From NCBI RefSeq assembly GCF_027531545.1, contig NZ_JAPZSC010000002.1, positions 62,001 through 126,000 on the forward strand: a DNA stretch of 64,000 bases, written 5' to 3'. The position numbers were made by a program, and so were the translations under genes. The notes beneath the pieces are model-generated. The model was not told where the DNA came from. It did no database searches and was given only the letters and a program-made list of their open reading frames with translations. Position 1 is the stretch's first letter; each line of letters starts with the position of its first letter. This document shows positions 40,631 to 49,619 of the stretch, piece after piece. This DNA is from Silanimonas sp. (GTDB lineage Bacteria > Pseudomonadota > Gammaproteobacteria > Xanthomonadales > Xanthomonadaceae).

Positions 40631-41590
40631 TCAGGCCGACGCGAACGCCCCGTACTTGCGCAGACGCGCGTAGCGGCGGTCAAGCAGGGCGTCCTTCGAC
40701 AGCCCTTCGAGTTTCGCCAGTTCCGCCATCAGCGTGGTCTTGAGGGTCTGGGCCATCGCCGCCGGATCGCGGTGGGCGCCGCCCAGCGGCTCCTTGACGA
40801 TGAGGTCGATGAGCCCGTTGTCCTTGAGCCGCGGCGCGGTGAGGCCCATGGCCTCCGCCGCGTCCTTGGCCTTGTCGGCCGACTTCCAGAGGATCGACGC
40901 GCAGCCTTCGGGCGAAATCACCGAATAGGTGCCGTACTCGAGCATCAGGGTGACGTCGCCGACGCCCACGGCCAACGCGCCGCCGGAGCCGCCTTCGCCG
41001 ATCACCGTGCACAGAATCGGCACGCCGAACTCGGCCATCTCGAGCAGGTTGCGGGCGATGGCTTCCGACTGCCCGCGCTCTTCGGCGCCGATGCCCGGGT
41101 AGGCGCCCGGCGTATCGATGAACGTGAGGATCGGCAGCTTGAAGCGCTCCGCGGTCTGCATGAGGCGCAGCGCCTTGCGGTAGCCCTCGGGTCGCGGCAT
41201 GCCGAAATTGCGGCGGATCTTGCTCTTGGTGTCGCGGCCCTTCTGGTGGCCGATCACCATGACGCTGCGGCCGTCGATGCGGGCGAGGCCACCGACGATG
41301 GCGGCGTCGTCGGCGAAGGCGCGGTCGCCGGCCAACTCGTGGAACTCCTCGGCGATCAGGCCGAGATAGTCGAGCGTGTAGGGGCGCTGCGGGTGGCGCG
41401 CCAGTTGGCTGATCTGCCAGGGCGTCAGCGTGGCGAAGATCTCGGCGGTGCGGGCCTTGAGCTTGTCCTCGAGGCCGCGGATCTCGTTCTCGATGTCCAC
41501 GGCCGGGCCGGTGCTCGCGTGCCGGAGCTCGTTGATCTTGGCTTCAAGATCGGCGATGGGCTGTTCGAAATCGAGGAAGTTCGGATTCAT
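40631..41590 (-). CDS. accA: Acetyl-CoA carboxylase carboxyltransferase subunit alpha
   Basis: 319 residues, same size as the E. coli protein. Transfers the carboxyl group from carboxybiotin to acetyl-CoA with AccD, the first step of fatty-acid synthesis. N-terminal [18 protein letters not shown]; core [33 protein letters not shown] and [19 protein letters not shown]. The position directly after dnaE is conserved in many gammaproteobacteria. The start lies 105 bases after the dnaE stop. Confidence 0.97.
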   Translation of the reverse strand: MNPNFLDFEQPIADLEAKINELRHASTGPAVDIENEIRGLEDKLKARTAEIFATLTPWQISQLARHPQRPYTLDYLGLIAEEFHELAGDRAFADDAAIVGGLARIDGRSVMVIGHQKGRDTKSKIRRNFGMPRPEGYRKALRLMQTAERFKLPILTFIDTPGAYPGIGAEERGQSEAIARNLLEMAEFGVPILCTVIGEGGSGGALAVGVGDVTLMLEYGTYSVISPEGCASILWKSADKAKDAAEAMGLTAPRLKDNGLIDLIVKEPLGGAHRDPAAMAQTLKTTLMAELAKLEGLSKDALLDRRYARLRKYGAFASA

Positions 41591-41695
41591 TTGCTTGGAA
41601 TTTGGAGGGCGTTCCCCGAGACATCCGGGGCCGCTAGAGCAAAGAGTCTAGCTGGCGGGGCGGGGTGCCGGCCATGGGGCAGGTTGCCCGGGCCT

Positions 41696-44600
41696 TCAGC
41701 CCTGCAGCCAGGGTTTGTGCAATTGGAGCTTGACCGCCTCGACGAAGGGCAGGTGGCGGAGGCGGGACAGCAGGTCGGAGGCCGTCCGCACCCCTTCCCG
41801 GCCGCCGAGGTCGAGGCTGCCGGCGGCCCCGGGGCGCTTGATGTCCAAGCGCAGCGGGGTGGGGCCGGGCCGGTACTCGGCCAGCAGCGCCTGGAGCTGC
41901 TCGAAGGCGCCCTTGCCCCGCAGGTCGGCGGAGACCGCCAACAGCCTCGCCCGGGAATCGATGATCGCCTTGAAGTCCCAGGCCTGCTTCACCCGCATGG
42001 AGAGCTCCCCGCTGACCCGGTCCGCGCCCACCTGGCCCTCGACGATGAGGATGCGGTCGCGCGACAGCAGGTGGCCGAAGCCGGTGCAGGCCTCGCGGAA
42101 GAAGGCCAGCTCGATCTGGCCGTGGCCGTCGTCGATCTGCGCGAAGGCCATGGCATCGCCGCGCTTGCGTACGTTGCCCACCAGCCCGGCGAGGATCATC
42201 GTCGCTTCGTTGCGGCGGTCCTTGCGCTGCGCCCAGGTGGCTTCGACCTCGCCGAGGTGGATGTTCACCAGCTCCGAGAGCTCTGCGCGCCACGGGTCGA
42301 TCGGGTGGCCGCTGAGGTAGTGGCCCAGCGTCTCGCGTTCGCCGGCCAGCAGTTGCTCCAGCGGCCATTCGTCGCAGGCCGGCAGGTCGACCTTCGCCAC
42401 CGGCGCGTCGGCGAAGCCGCCGAACAGCGACACCTGGCCGGCCGCGGCCGAGCGCGCGGCCTGTTCACTGGCCTTCACCGCCTCGGGCAACTGCAGCAGC
42501 AGCGAGGCGCGGTTCGGCGCGAAGCCGTCCAGCGCGCCGGCATTGATCATCGCCTCGACCGCGCGACGGTTCATCTTGGTGGGGTCGACGCGCTCGCAGA
42601 AATCCAGCAGATCGCGGAACGGGCCCTTCGCGCCACGCGCCTGCACGATGGCTTCGGTCAAGCCGGTGCCCACGCCCTTGATGGCGCCGAGGCCGTAGCG
42701 GATCGTGCGGGCGTCCGTGGCTTCGAACATCGTCGCCGAGTGGTTCGCCTTCGGCGGCAGCACGGTGAGCTGCAGCGCGCGGCACTCGTCGAGGAAGTTC
42801 ACCACCTTGTCGGTGTTGTCCATGTCGGAGGACAGCACCGCGGCCATGAACTCGGCCGGGTAGTGCGTCTTCAGCCATGCCGTCTGGTACGAGACCAGTG
42901 CGTAGGCCGCCGCGTGCGACTTGTTGAAGCCATAGCCGGCGAACTTCTCCATCAGGTCGAAGACGGCGTCGGCCTTGGCTTCGTCGATGCCGTTTGTCGC
43001 CGCGCCCTCGCGGAACATGGCGCGGTGCTTGGCCATCTCCTCGGGCTTCTTCTTGCCCATGGCACGGCGCAGCAGGTCGGCGCCGCCGAGCGAGTAGCCG
43101 CCCAGCACCTGCGCCATCTGCATCACCTGCTCCTGGTAGACCATGATCCCGTAGGTCTCCTCCAGCACCGGCTTCACGCGCGGGTCGGGGTACTCGACCT
43201 GCTCCTTGCCGTGCTTTCGGGCGTTGAAGCTGGGGATCAGGTCCATCGGGCCGGGACGGAACAGCGACACCAGCGCGATCAGGTCCTCGAAGCGGTCGGG
43301 GCGTGCTTCGCGCAGCAGGTTGCGCATGCCCGAGGATTCGAACTGGAACACCGCCACCGTCTGCGCGCGGCTGAACAGTTCGAAGGTCGGGCGGTCGTCG
43401 AGCGGGATGCGCGCGATGTCGAGTGGCGCTTCGCCCTTCGCGGCGCGGCGCACGTTGATGGCCTTCACCGCCCAGTCGATGATCGTCAGCGTGCGCAGGC
43501 CGAGGAAGTCGAACTTCACGAGGCCGATGGCTTCGACGTCGTCCTTGTCGAACTGCGTCACCGCGCCTTTGCCACCCGTTTCCGAGAACAGCGGGCAGAA
43601 ATCGGTGAGCGGCGTCGGCGCGATGACGACACCACCCGCATGCTTGCCCGCGTTACGCGTGAGGTCCTCGAGCTGGCGCGCGAGGTCCATCAGGTCGCGG
43701 ACGTCGTCCTCGCGGGCGTAGCGCTCGATCAGCTCGCCCGAACGCATGGTGTCGTCGGTCTTGCCCTTCTCGGTTTCTCCCAGCGCGTCGTCGAGCGCGA
43801 TGCCGAGCACGTTCGGGATCAGCTTCGCCACGCTGTCGACGAAGCCGTATGGGTGCCCCAGCACGCGGCCGCAGTCGCGCACCACGGCCTTCGCGGCCAT
43901 GGTGCCGTAGGTGATGATCTGGCTGACGCGGTCGCTGCCGTACTTGCGGCTGACGTACTCGATCACCTCGTCGCGGCGGTCCATGCAGAAGTCGATGTCG
44001 AAGTCGGGCATCGACACGCGTTCCGGATTGAGGAAGCGTTCGAACAGCAGGTTGTAGGCCAGCGGGTCGAGGTCGGTGATGCCGAGCGCGTAGGCCACCA
44101 GCGAGCCCGCACCCGAGCCGCGACCCGGGCCCACGGGGATGCCGTGTTCCTTCCCCCAGTTGATGAAGTCGGCCACGATCAGGAAGTAGCCGGGGAAGCC
44201 CATCTTGATGATGACGTCGACTTCGCGCGTGAGGCGATCGGCGTAGTCCTGCGCGGTGAGTCCCGCCGCCGGGTCGTGCGAGGCGAGGCGCTTGGCGAGG
44301 CCGCGCTCGGCTTCCGAGCGGATCCACGTGTCCAGGGTCTCGCCGTCCGGCACCGGGAAGGCCGGCAGGTAGTAGGTGCCGAGGTTGAGCTGGAAGTTGC
44401 AGCGCGCCGCGAGGTCGACCGTGTTCGCCAAGGCGTCGGGCAGGTCATGGAAGAGGGCTTCCATCTCCTCCGTCGACTTCAGGTACTGCTCGGCGGTGAA
44501 GTCGCGCGGGCGCTTCGGGTCGTCGAGCACGCGGCCCGTTGCGATGCAGACGCGCGCCTCGTGGGCGTCGAAGTCGTCGCGGTCGAGGAAGCGCACGGCA

Positions 44601-45187
44601 TTGGTCGCGATCGTGGGCAGGCCGCGCGCGGCGGCGAGTTCCAGTGCGGCGCGGTTGAAGGCTTCATCGCCAGGCTTCCCCGTGCGTGTCAGCTCGAGGT
44701 ACAGGCGGTCGTCGAAGCGCTGCGCGTAGCGGTCGAGCAGCTGGGCCGCGTGGTCGTCGCGGCCGCCGCTGAACGCCTGGCCGAGCGGGCTGTCGGCACC
44801 CAGCGCAAGGATCAGGCCTTCGTGGTCCTCGAACAGCCAGTCGGGCCGCACGCCGAGCACGTCGCCGCGCTGGCCGTCGGCGTAGGCGCGGGTGATCAGG
44901 CGCGATAGCGAGAGATAGCCGCGGCGGTCGAGGCACCAGGCGGTGACGCGGCCCTGCACGGCCTCGCCGTCGTCGAGGGTGAGCTGTGCGCCGGCGATGG
45001 GCTTGAGGCCCTTGCCCTCGGTTTCCTTGAAGAACTTCACCAGCCCGAACAGGTTGGTCGGGTCGGTGAGCGCAACCGCCGGCTGCCCGCGCTGCGCGCA
45101 GCGCTTGGCGAGGTCGGGCAGTCGGATCGTCGAGTCCGTCAGCGCGTACTCGCTGTGGACGTTGAGATGGACGAAGCGGGGCGGCAT
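41696..45187 (-). CDS. dnaE: DNA polymerase III subunit alpha
   Basis: 1163 residues (E. coli 1160). PHP domain at the N-terminus (FVHLNVHSEYALTDSTIRL), polymerase catalytic aspartates in PDFDIDFCMDRRDE (about residues 394-407) and VKFDFLGLRTL (about 560), then fingers, HhH, OB-fold (MILAGLVGNVRKRGDAMAF) and C-terminal tau-binding region. This is the replicative polymerase (DnaE1). Downstream accA, upstream a possible small ORF and rnhB, all on one strand. Confidence 0.98.
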   Translation of the reverse strand: MPPRFVHLNVHSEYALTDSTIRLPDLAKRCAQRGQPAVALTDPTNLFGLVKFFKETEGKGLKPIAGAQLTLDDGEAVQGRVTAWCLDRRGYLSLSRLITRAYADGQRGDVLGVRPDWLFEDHEGLILALGADSPLGQAFSGGRDDHAAQLLDRYAQRFDDRLYLELTRTGKPGDEAFNRAALELAAARGLPTIATNAVRFLDRDDFDAHEARVCIATGRVLDDPKRPRDFTAEQYLKSTEEMEALFHDLPDALANTVDLAARCNFQLNLGTYYLPAFPVPDGETLDTWIRSEAERGLAKRLASHDPAAGLTAQDYADRLTREVDVIIKMGFPGYFLIVADFINWGKEHGIPVGPGRGSGAGSLVAYALGITDLDPLAYNLLFERFLNPERVSMPDFDIDFCMDRRDEVIEYVSRKYGSDRVSQIITYGTMAAKAVVRDCGRVLGHPYGFVDSVAKLIPNVLGIALDDALGETEKGKTDDTMRSGELIERYAREDDVRDLMDLARQLEDLTRNAGKHAGGVVIAPTPLTDFCPLFSETGGKGAVTQFDKDDVEAIGLVKFDFLGLRTLTIIDWAVKAINVRRAAKGEAPLDIARIPLDDRPTFELFSRAQTVAVFQFESSGMRNLLREARPDRFEDLIALVSLFRPGPMDLIPSFNARKHGKEQVEYPDPRVKPVLEETYGIMVYQEQVMQMAQVLGGYSLGGADLLRRAMGKKKPEEMAKHRAMFREGAATNGIDEAKADAVFDLMEKFAGYGFNKSHAAAYALVSYQTAWLKTHYPAEFMAAVLSSDMDNTDKVVNFLDECRALQLTVLPPKANHSATMFEATDARTIRYGLGAIKGVGTGLTEAIVQARGAKGPFRDLLDFCERVDPTKMNRRAVEAMINAGALDGFAPNRASLLLQLPEAVKASEQAARSAAAGQVSLFGGFADAPVAKVDLPACDEWPLEQLLAGERETLGHYLSGHPIDPWRAELSELVNIHLGEVEATWAQRKDRRNEATMILAGLVGNVRKRGDAMAFAQIDDGHGQIELAFFREACTGFGHLLSRDRILIVEGQVGADRVSGELSMRVKQAWDFKAIIDSRARLLAVSADLRGKGAFEQLQALLAEYRPGPTPLRLDIKRPGAAGSLDLGGREGVRTASDLLSRLRHLPFVEAVKLQLHKPWLQG

Positions 45188-45248
45188 GGCGGCGTCCGGG
45201 GCAGACGCCGCAGGCTACGTGCCCCGCCGCGGCGGGACAAGGCTTGAC

Positions 45249-45431
45249 TCAGCCGGCGTAGCGGGCCGTCGCGTAGCTGCGCTGGCGATGCAACTGGCGG
45301 TCGAGGCGCTGCACCCGGTCGGCCAGCTGGCGCAGAGCCAGGTACTCCGCTTCGCGGCGCTGGTGCTCGGCGCGCGGCGACGGGTTGGGCGTCGGGGCGT
45401 GGGTGGGGTAGGGGCGGCTGGGGGCGTTCAT
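45249..45431 (-). CDS. Possible small protein (hypothetical)
   Basis: 60 residues from ATG at 45431: a Pro-rich start (MNAPSRPYPTHAPTPNPSPR) followed by a charged helix predicted as coiled coil (EAEYLALRQLADRVQRLDRQL). Located between rnhB and dnaE in the same direction, in a gap otherwise without coding features. Shine-Dalgarno is poor. Third-position G+C is high, as in real genes, but the sequence is too short to decide, and I do not recognise the family. Confidence 0.35.
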   Translation of the reverse strand: MNAPSRPYPTHAPTPNPSPRAEHQRREAEYLALRQLADRVQRLDRQLHRQRSYATARYAG

Positions 45432-45457
45432 GGCGGGGCTCGTCGCGGGTCTCGGGG

Positions 45458-45502
45458 CATCGCCGCGGAATGCGGCGATGTGGCGATGTGGCGATGTGGC
45501 GA
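45458..45502. repeat. Hairpin plus 8-bp tandem repeat between rnhB and the small ORF
   Basis: CATCGCCGC (45458-45466) and GCGGCGATG (45472-45480) form a perfect 9-bp stem with the loop GGAAT. Overlapping its right arm are three full copies of GCGATGTG (45475-45498) and a half copy (GCGA to 45502). Read on the minus strand the repeat is CACATCGC. It lies in the 151-base non-coding stretch 45432-45582. It may be a REP-like element or a remnant of strand slippage. Confidence 0.6.
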
Positions 45503-45582
45503 CAGTCTCCACGCGCTTCCGTCGTGCGGTAAGTCACAAAAGTCAGCATGACCACTGGCGCAATGCCGGAAGTCATGGCGCT

Positions 45583-46182
45583 TCAGAGCAGGCCCGGGGT
45601 CTGCGCGGCGCGCACGGGCGCGAAACTGCGCCGATGTGCCGGGCATGGGCCGAAACGGCGAAGTGCTTCGAGGTGCTCCGGCGTGGGGTAGCCCTTGTGC
45701 ATCGCGAAGCCGTACTCCGGATGCGCCGCGTCCAGTTCACGCATCCAGCGGTCGCGGGCGACCTTCGCGAGGATCGAGGCTGCCGAAATCGCGGCGATCT
45801 TCGCATCGCCCTTGACGATGGCCTCGGCGTCCGCGCCGATGCCGGGTGGAACGCGATTGCCATCGACGAGCACGCGCGACGGCGCGACGGCGAGAGCAGC
45901 GACTGCGCGGCGCATACCCGCCATCGTCGCCTGCAGGATGTTGAGGCGGTCGATCTCGTCGGCGTGCACCAGCACGATCGCGAAGGCGAGCGCATCGGAC
46001 TGGATCCGCGGGAACAGCGCTTCGCGGCGGGCTTCCGTGAGGGCCTTGGAATCACCGAGGCCGTCGATGCGTCGCGCCGGATCGAGGATCACGGCGGCCA
46101 CTGCCACCGGGCCCGCCAGCGGGCCGCGGCCGGCCTCGTCCACGCCGGCGAGGCCGGGCAGGGTCCAGGAGGGGTCGATCAT
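45583..46182 (-). CDS. rnhB: Ribonuclease HII
   Basis: 199 residues. Removes RNA primers and single ribonucleotides from DNA. Active-site residues in [19 protein letters not shown] (Asp-Glu near 14-15), [30 protein letters not shown] (Asp) and [14 protein letters not shown]. The ATG at 46182 overlaps the lpxB TGA (ATGA). This is the last tightly coupled gene of the envelope operon before a non-coding gap and dnaE. Confidence 0.96.
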   Translation of the reverse strand: MIDPSWTLPGLAGVDEAGRGPLAGPVAVAAVILDPARRIDGLGDSKALTEARREALFPRIQSDALAFAIVLVHADEIDRLNILQATMAGMRRAVAALAVAPSRVLVDGNRVPPGIGADAEAIVKGDAKIAAISAASILAKVARDRWMRELDAAHPEYGFAMHKGYPTPEHLEALRRFGPCPAHRRSFAPVRAAQTPGLL

Positions 46183-47336
46183 CGCGCCAGCAGCGCGGAC
46201 ACCGCTTCGGCGGCAGCGCGCGGCGTCGGGGCCCGGAGCGCCTCGTGCAGGCCTTCGAAGCGCAGGCGCTGGGCCGGCGTCAGGCCCTCGCGCAGCAGGC
46301 GCTCGATGTCCTCTGCCAACACGTCGGCGCGGCACTCCGCCTGCATGCGTTCCGGCACCAGCGATTCGCCGGCCAGCACGTTCGGCAGGCTGTAGCGCTC
46401 GACCTTCAGCAGGCCGAAGGCCTTGACGATGAAGTGCGTGAGCGGCGCGATGCGGTAGGCCACGACCATCGGCCGCTTGGCGAGCATCGCTTCGAGGGCT
46501 GCGGTGCCCGAGGCCAAAAGCACCGCGTCGCTGGCCACCATCGCCTCGCGCGCGCGGCCGTCGACGAGGTGCAGGGCTTCGTGCAGGGCGAGCGAGGCGG
46601 GATGCGCTGCGAGCAGGGCTTGGAAGCGCTCGCGGCAGCGCGGGTTCGCCATCGGGGCCAGCACGCGCAGGCCCGGGAGGCGCTGGCGCAGCAGGGCGAT
46701 CGCGTCGAGGAAGACCGACCCGAGTCGCGCGATCTCGCTGCCGCGGCTGCCGGGCAGCAGGGCCAGCAGCGGGCCGTCGCCATCGAGGCCCAGCGCGTGG
46801 CGGGCGGCGTCGCGGTCCGGGTGCATCGGCAGCATCGCCGCGAGAGGGTGGCCGACGAAGCTCGCCTCGACGCCGTGCTTGGCGTAGATCGCCGGCTCCA
46901 TCGGGAACAGGCAGAGCACGCGGTCGGCCGACGTGCCGATCTTCGCGGCGCGGCCTTCGCGCCAGGCCCAGACCGAGGGGCTGACGTAGTGCACGGTGCG
47001 GACGCCGCGCTGCTTCAGCCACTTCTCGAGCCCGAGGTTGAAATCGGGTGCGTCGATGCCGATGACGACGTCCGGCTGCCAGGCGAGCAGGCGTTCGCGG
47101 AGATCACGGCGGAGGCGCAGCAGGCGTGGCAGGTGCTTCAGCACCTCGACGAGTCCCATCACCGCGAGTGCCTCGCAGTCGTGCCACGCGGTGACGCCTG
47201 CGCCACGCATCTCTGGGCCGGCGACGCCGACGAACTCGGCGTCCGGGTGCAGGGCCTTCAGGTCACGGACGAGTGCGGCACCGAGCAGGTCGCCCGAGGC
47301 TTCGCCCGCGACCAGCGCGATGCGGAGCGGCGGCAT
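46179..47336 (-). CDS. lpxB: Lipid-A-disaccharide synthase
   Basis: 385 residues. GT-B glycosyltransferase (GT19) that joins lipid X to UDP-diacylglucosamine at the inner membrane. N-terminal [12 protein letters not shown], then [54 protein letters not shown] and the C-terminal [14 protein letters not shown]. It overlaps lpxA by one base and rnhB by four. Confidence 0.97.
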   Translation of the reverse strand: MPPLRIALVAGEASGDLLGAALVRDLKALHPDAEFVGVAGPEMRGAGVTAWHDCEALAVMGLVEVLKHLPRLLRLRRDLRERLLAWQPDVVIGIDAPDFNLGLEKWLKQRGVRTVHYVSPSVWAWREGRAAKIGTSADRVLCLFPMEPAIYAKHGVEASFVGHPLAAMLPMHPDRDAARHALGLDGDGPLLALLPGSRGSEIARLGSVFLDAIALLRQRLPGLRVLAPMANPRCRERFQALLAAHPASLALHEALHLVDGRAREAMVASDAVLLASGTAALEAMLAKRPMVVAYRIAPLTHFIVKAFGLLKVERYSLPNVLAGESLVPERMQAECRADVLAEDIERLLREGLTPAQRLRFEGLHEALRAPTPRAAAEAVSALLAR

Positions 47337-48121
47337 CAGCGCAGCAGGCCGCGCTCGCTCGACTCGATGAAGGCGAGCATGCGGGCGACGTCTTCCGACG
47401 TGGTGGCGGCTTCCGCGAGCTGCTGCTTGGCCTCGGCCAGCGGCGCGCCCGACATGAACACGGCGCGGTAGGCGCGCTTGATGGCCGCGATGCGTTCGGC
47501 GTCGAAGCCGCGGCGCTTCAGGCCTTCCGAATTGATGCCGCGCGGCACCGCGTACTTGTCGGCGACGATCACGAAGGGCGCGACGTCGGCGTTGACCAGG
47601 CTGCCCATGCCCACGAAGGCATGCGCGCCGATGCGGCAGAACTGATGGATCCCCGCGAATCCACCCAGAATCGCCCAGTCCTCCACGACGACGTGGCCGG
47701 CGAGCGTGGCGTTGTTGGCGAAGATGCAGTGGTTGCCGATCACCACGTCGTGGGCGACGTGCACGTAGGCCATCACCCAGTTGTCGTTGCCGACGGTGGT
47801 GACGCCGCCGCCGTCGACGGTGCCGCGCGAGAACGTGGTGAATTCGAAGATGGTGTTGCGGTCGCCGATGACGAGCTGCGTCGGTTCGCCGTTGTGCTTC
47901 TTGTCCTGCGGCTGGCCGCCGAGGCTGGCGTGCGCATGGATCACGTTGTCCCGGCCGATGCGGGTCGGGCCGAGGATCGAGCAGTGCGAGCCGATGCTCG
48001 TGCCCACGCCGACCTCGACGTCCGGCCCGATCACGGTGAACGGCCCCACGGAGACGCCGTCGTCCAGCCGGGCCTTCGGGTCGATCATGGCGGTCGGGTG
48101 GATGGCGGCGTTCGCGTTCAT
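47336..48121 (-). CDS. lpxA: UDP-N-acetylglucosamine acyltransferase
   Basis: 261 residues from the ATG at 48121. First step of lipid A synthesis, transferring an R-3-hydroxyacyl chain from acyl carrier protein to UDP-GlcNAc. Left-handed beta-helix hexapeptide repeats ([20 protein letters not shown]); the catalytic His lies in [13 protein letters not shown]; hydrocarbon-ruler region [21 protein letters not shown]-terminal helical domain present. The ATG overlaps the fabZ TGA (ATGA). Confidence 0.97.
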   Translation of the reverse strand: MNANAAIHPTAMIDPKARLDDGVSVGPFTVIGPDVEVGVGTSIGSHCSILGPTRIGRDNVIHAHASLGGQPQDKKHNGEPTQLVIGDRNTIFEFTTFSRGTVDGGGVTTVGNDNWVMAYVHVAHDVVIGNHCIFANNATLAGHVVVEDWAILGGFAGIHQFCRIGAHAFVGMGSLVNADVAPFVIVADKYAVPRGINSEGLKRRGFDAERIAAIKRAYRAVFMSGAPLAEAKQQLAEAATTSEDVARMLAFIESSERGLLR

Positions 48122-48585
48122 GCGGCCTTGGTCTCCGCGCACAGCATCTCGGCGCTGGCCACTTCCTTGCCGTCCACGAGCGCCTTGCCTTCGTAGAGGG
48201 CCATGTTGCGGATGGTGCGCTTCAGCGTGACTTCGAGGATGAGCTGGTCGCCAGGCACCACCATCTTCGAGAAGCGGGCGTTGTCGACCTTCACGAGGTA
48301 GAACTGGCTCGGGCCGTTGTTTTCCGCGCAGGCCTTGCCTTCCGAAAGCATCGAGAGCAGGCCGCCGGCCTGCGCCATCGCCTCGATCACCAGCACGCCC
48401 GGCATCACCGGGTTGCCAGGGAAGTGGCCGGTGAAGTGCGGCTCGCTCGCGGTGACGTTCTTCAGCGCGACGATGCGTTGGCGCAGCTCGACGGACAGCA
48501 CGCGGTCGACCAGCAGGAACGGGAAGCGATGCGGCAGCAGGCGTTCGATGCAGCGGACGTCGAGCGGGAAGGGGGGCAGGGTCAT
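48118..48585 (-). CDS. fabZ: 3-hydroxyacyl-ACP dehydratase FabZ
   Basis: 155 residues. Dehydrates 3-hydroxyacyl-ACP in fatty-acid elongation, and competes with LpxA/LpxD for the same precursor. Hotdog fold with [13 protein letters not shown] and active-site [20 protein letters not shown] (His and Glu). The ATG at 48585 overlaps the lpxD stop (ATGA). Confidence 0.97.
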   Translation of the reverse strand: MTLPPFPLDVRCIERLLPHRFPFLLVDRVLSVELRQRIVALKNVTASEPHFTGHFPGNPVMPGVLVIEAMAQAGGLLSMLSEGKACAENNGPSQFYLVKVDNARFSKMVVPGDQLILEVTLKRTIRNMALYEGKALVDGKEVASAEMLCAETKAA

Positions 48586-49613
48586 GGGCTGGAATCGTTC
48601 TTCTTGAGCAGGATTCTGGCGAGTCGGTCGAGTTGGCCGAAACGTGCGGCGTTCTTGCGCCATTCGCGCTTGGGCTGCAGGGGCGTCCCGGAAGCGTACT
48701 CCCCCGGCTCGTCCAGCGAATGGGTGACGAGGCTCATGGCGCCGATCGTCACCTTGTCGGTGATCTCGAGGTGGCCGATGATGCCGGCCGCGCCGCCCAC
48801 CAGGCACCAGCGGCCGATGCGCGTCGAGCCCGCCACTGCCACGCAGCCGGCCATCGCCGTGTGCGCGCCGATGCGGACGTTGTGGCCGATCTGGATCTGG
48901 TTGTCGAGGCGCACGTCCTCCTCGAGCACGGTGTCGTCGATGGCGCCGCGGTCGATCGTGGTGTTCGCGCCGATCTCGCAGTCGTCGCCCACCACCACGC
49001 CGCCGAGCTGGGGCACGTTGATCCAGTGGCCACCATCCACCGCGAGCCCGAAGCCGTCGGCTCCGAGCACGGCGCCCGGATGGATGCGGACGCGCTCGCC
49101 AAGGCGCACGCGGCGGACGAGGGTGACGCGCGCCACGAGTTCACTGCACGCGCCGACCACGCAGTCCTCGCCGATCACGCTGCCGGCACCGACCACCGCG
49201 CCCGCCCCGATCAGGCTGCGTGCGCCGACGCTGACGAAGGCGCCGATGTGCGCGGTGGGATCGATGGCGGCGGTCGGGTCGATGTCCGCACTGGCGTGGA
49301 CGCCCGCAGGGCGCGTGGGCACGCGCTCGAACAGCGCGGCGATGCGCGCATAGGTGGCGTAGGGATTCGCGCTGAGAAGCGCCGGTACCGGGCAGTGCTC
49401 GGCTTCCGCCGGGTGCAGCACCACGGCCGCCACGCGGGTGGCGGCAAGGTGCTTGCGATAGGCCGGGTTGGCGAGGAAGGCCAGTGCACCGCCAGCGGGC
49501 GCCTCCGCTTGCAGCGGCGCCACGCCACAGACCTCCGCGTCCTCGCCGCGCCACTCGAGCCCGAAGCGTTCGGCGAGCGCGGACAGCCGGAAGCGCGGGG
49601 TCGTCGCTTCCAT
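48582..49613 (-). CDS. lpxD: UDP-3-O-acylglucosamine N-acyltransferase
   Basis: 343 residues. Adds the second 3-hydroxyacyl chain in lipid A synthesis. N-terminal uridine-binding domain ([21 protein letters not shown]), hexapeptide beta-helix ([20 protein letters not shown]), and the catalytic region [20 protein letters not shown] and [12 protein letters not shown]. It begins six bases after the bamA stop; no skp gene lies between, unlike E. coli. Confidence 0.97.
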   Translation of the reverse strand: MEATTPRFRLSALAERFGLEWRGEDAEVCGVAPLQAEAPAGGALAFLANPAYRKHLAATRVAAVVLHPAEAEHCPVPALLSANPYATYARIAALFERVPTRPAGVHASADIDPTAAIDPTAHIGAFVSVGARSLIGAGAVVGAGSVIGEDCVVGACSELVARVTLVRRVRLGERVRIHPGAVLGADGFGLAVDGGHWINVPQLGGVVVGDDCEIGANTTIDRGAIDDTVLEEDVRLDNQIQIGHNVRIGAHTAMAGCVAVAGSTRIGRWCLVGGAAGIIGHLEITDKVTIGAMSLVTHSLDEPGEYASGTPLQPKREWRKNAARFGQLDRLARILLKKNDSSP

Positions 49614-49619
49614 CCGCCG

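Noticed and set aside
41633-41652. GCTAGA/TCTAGC inverted repeat between dnaE and accA
   Set aside because: Six-base stem, eight-base loop, no T-run; too weak to call a terminator.
40772-44908. Open frame of 1378 codons on the plus strand across accA and dnaE
   Set aside because: Runs across two conserved genes on the other strand and lacks any motif; a shadow of G+C-rich codon use. The identical length to the yhdP shadow is chance.
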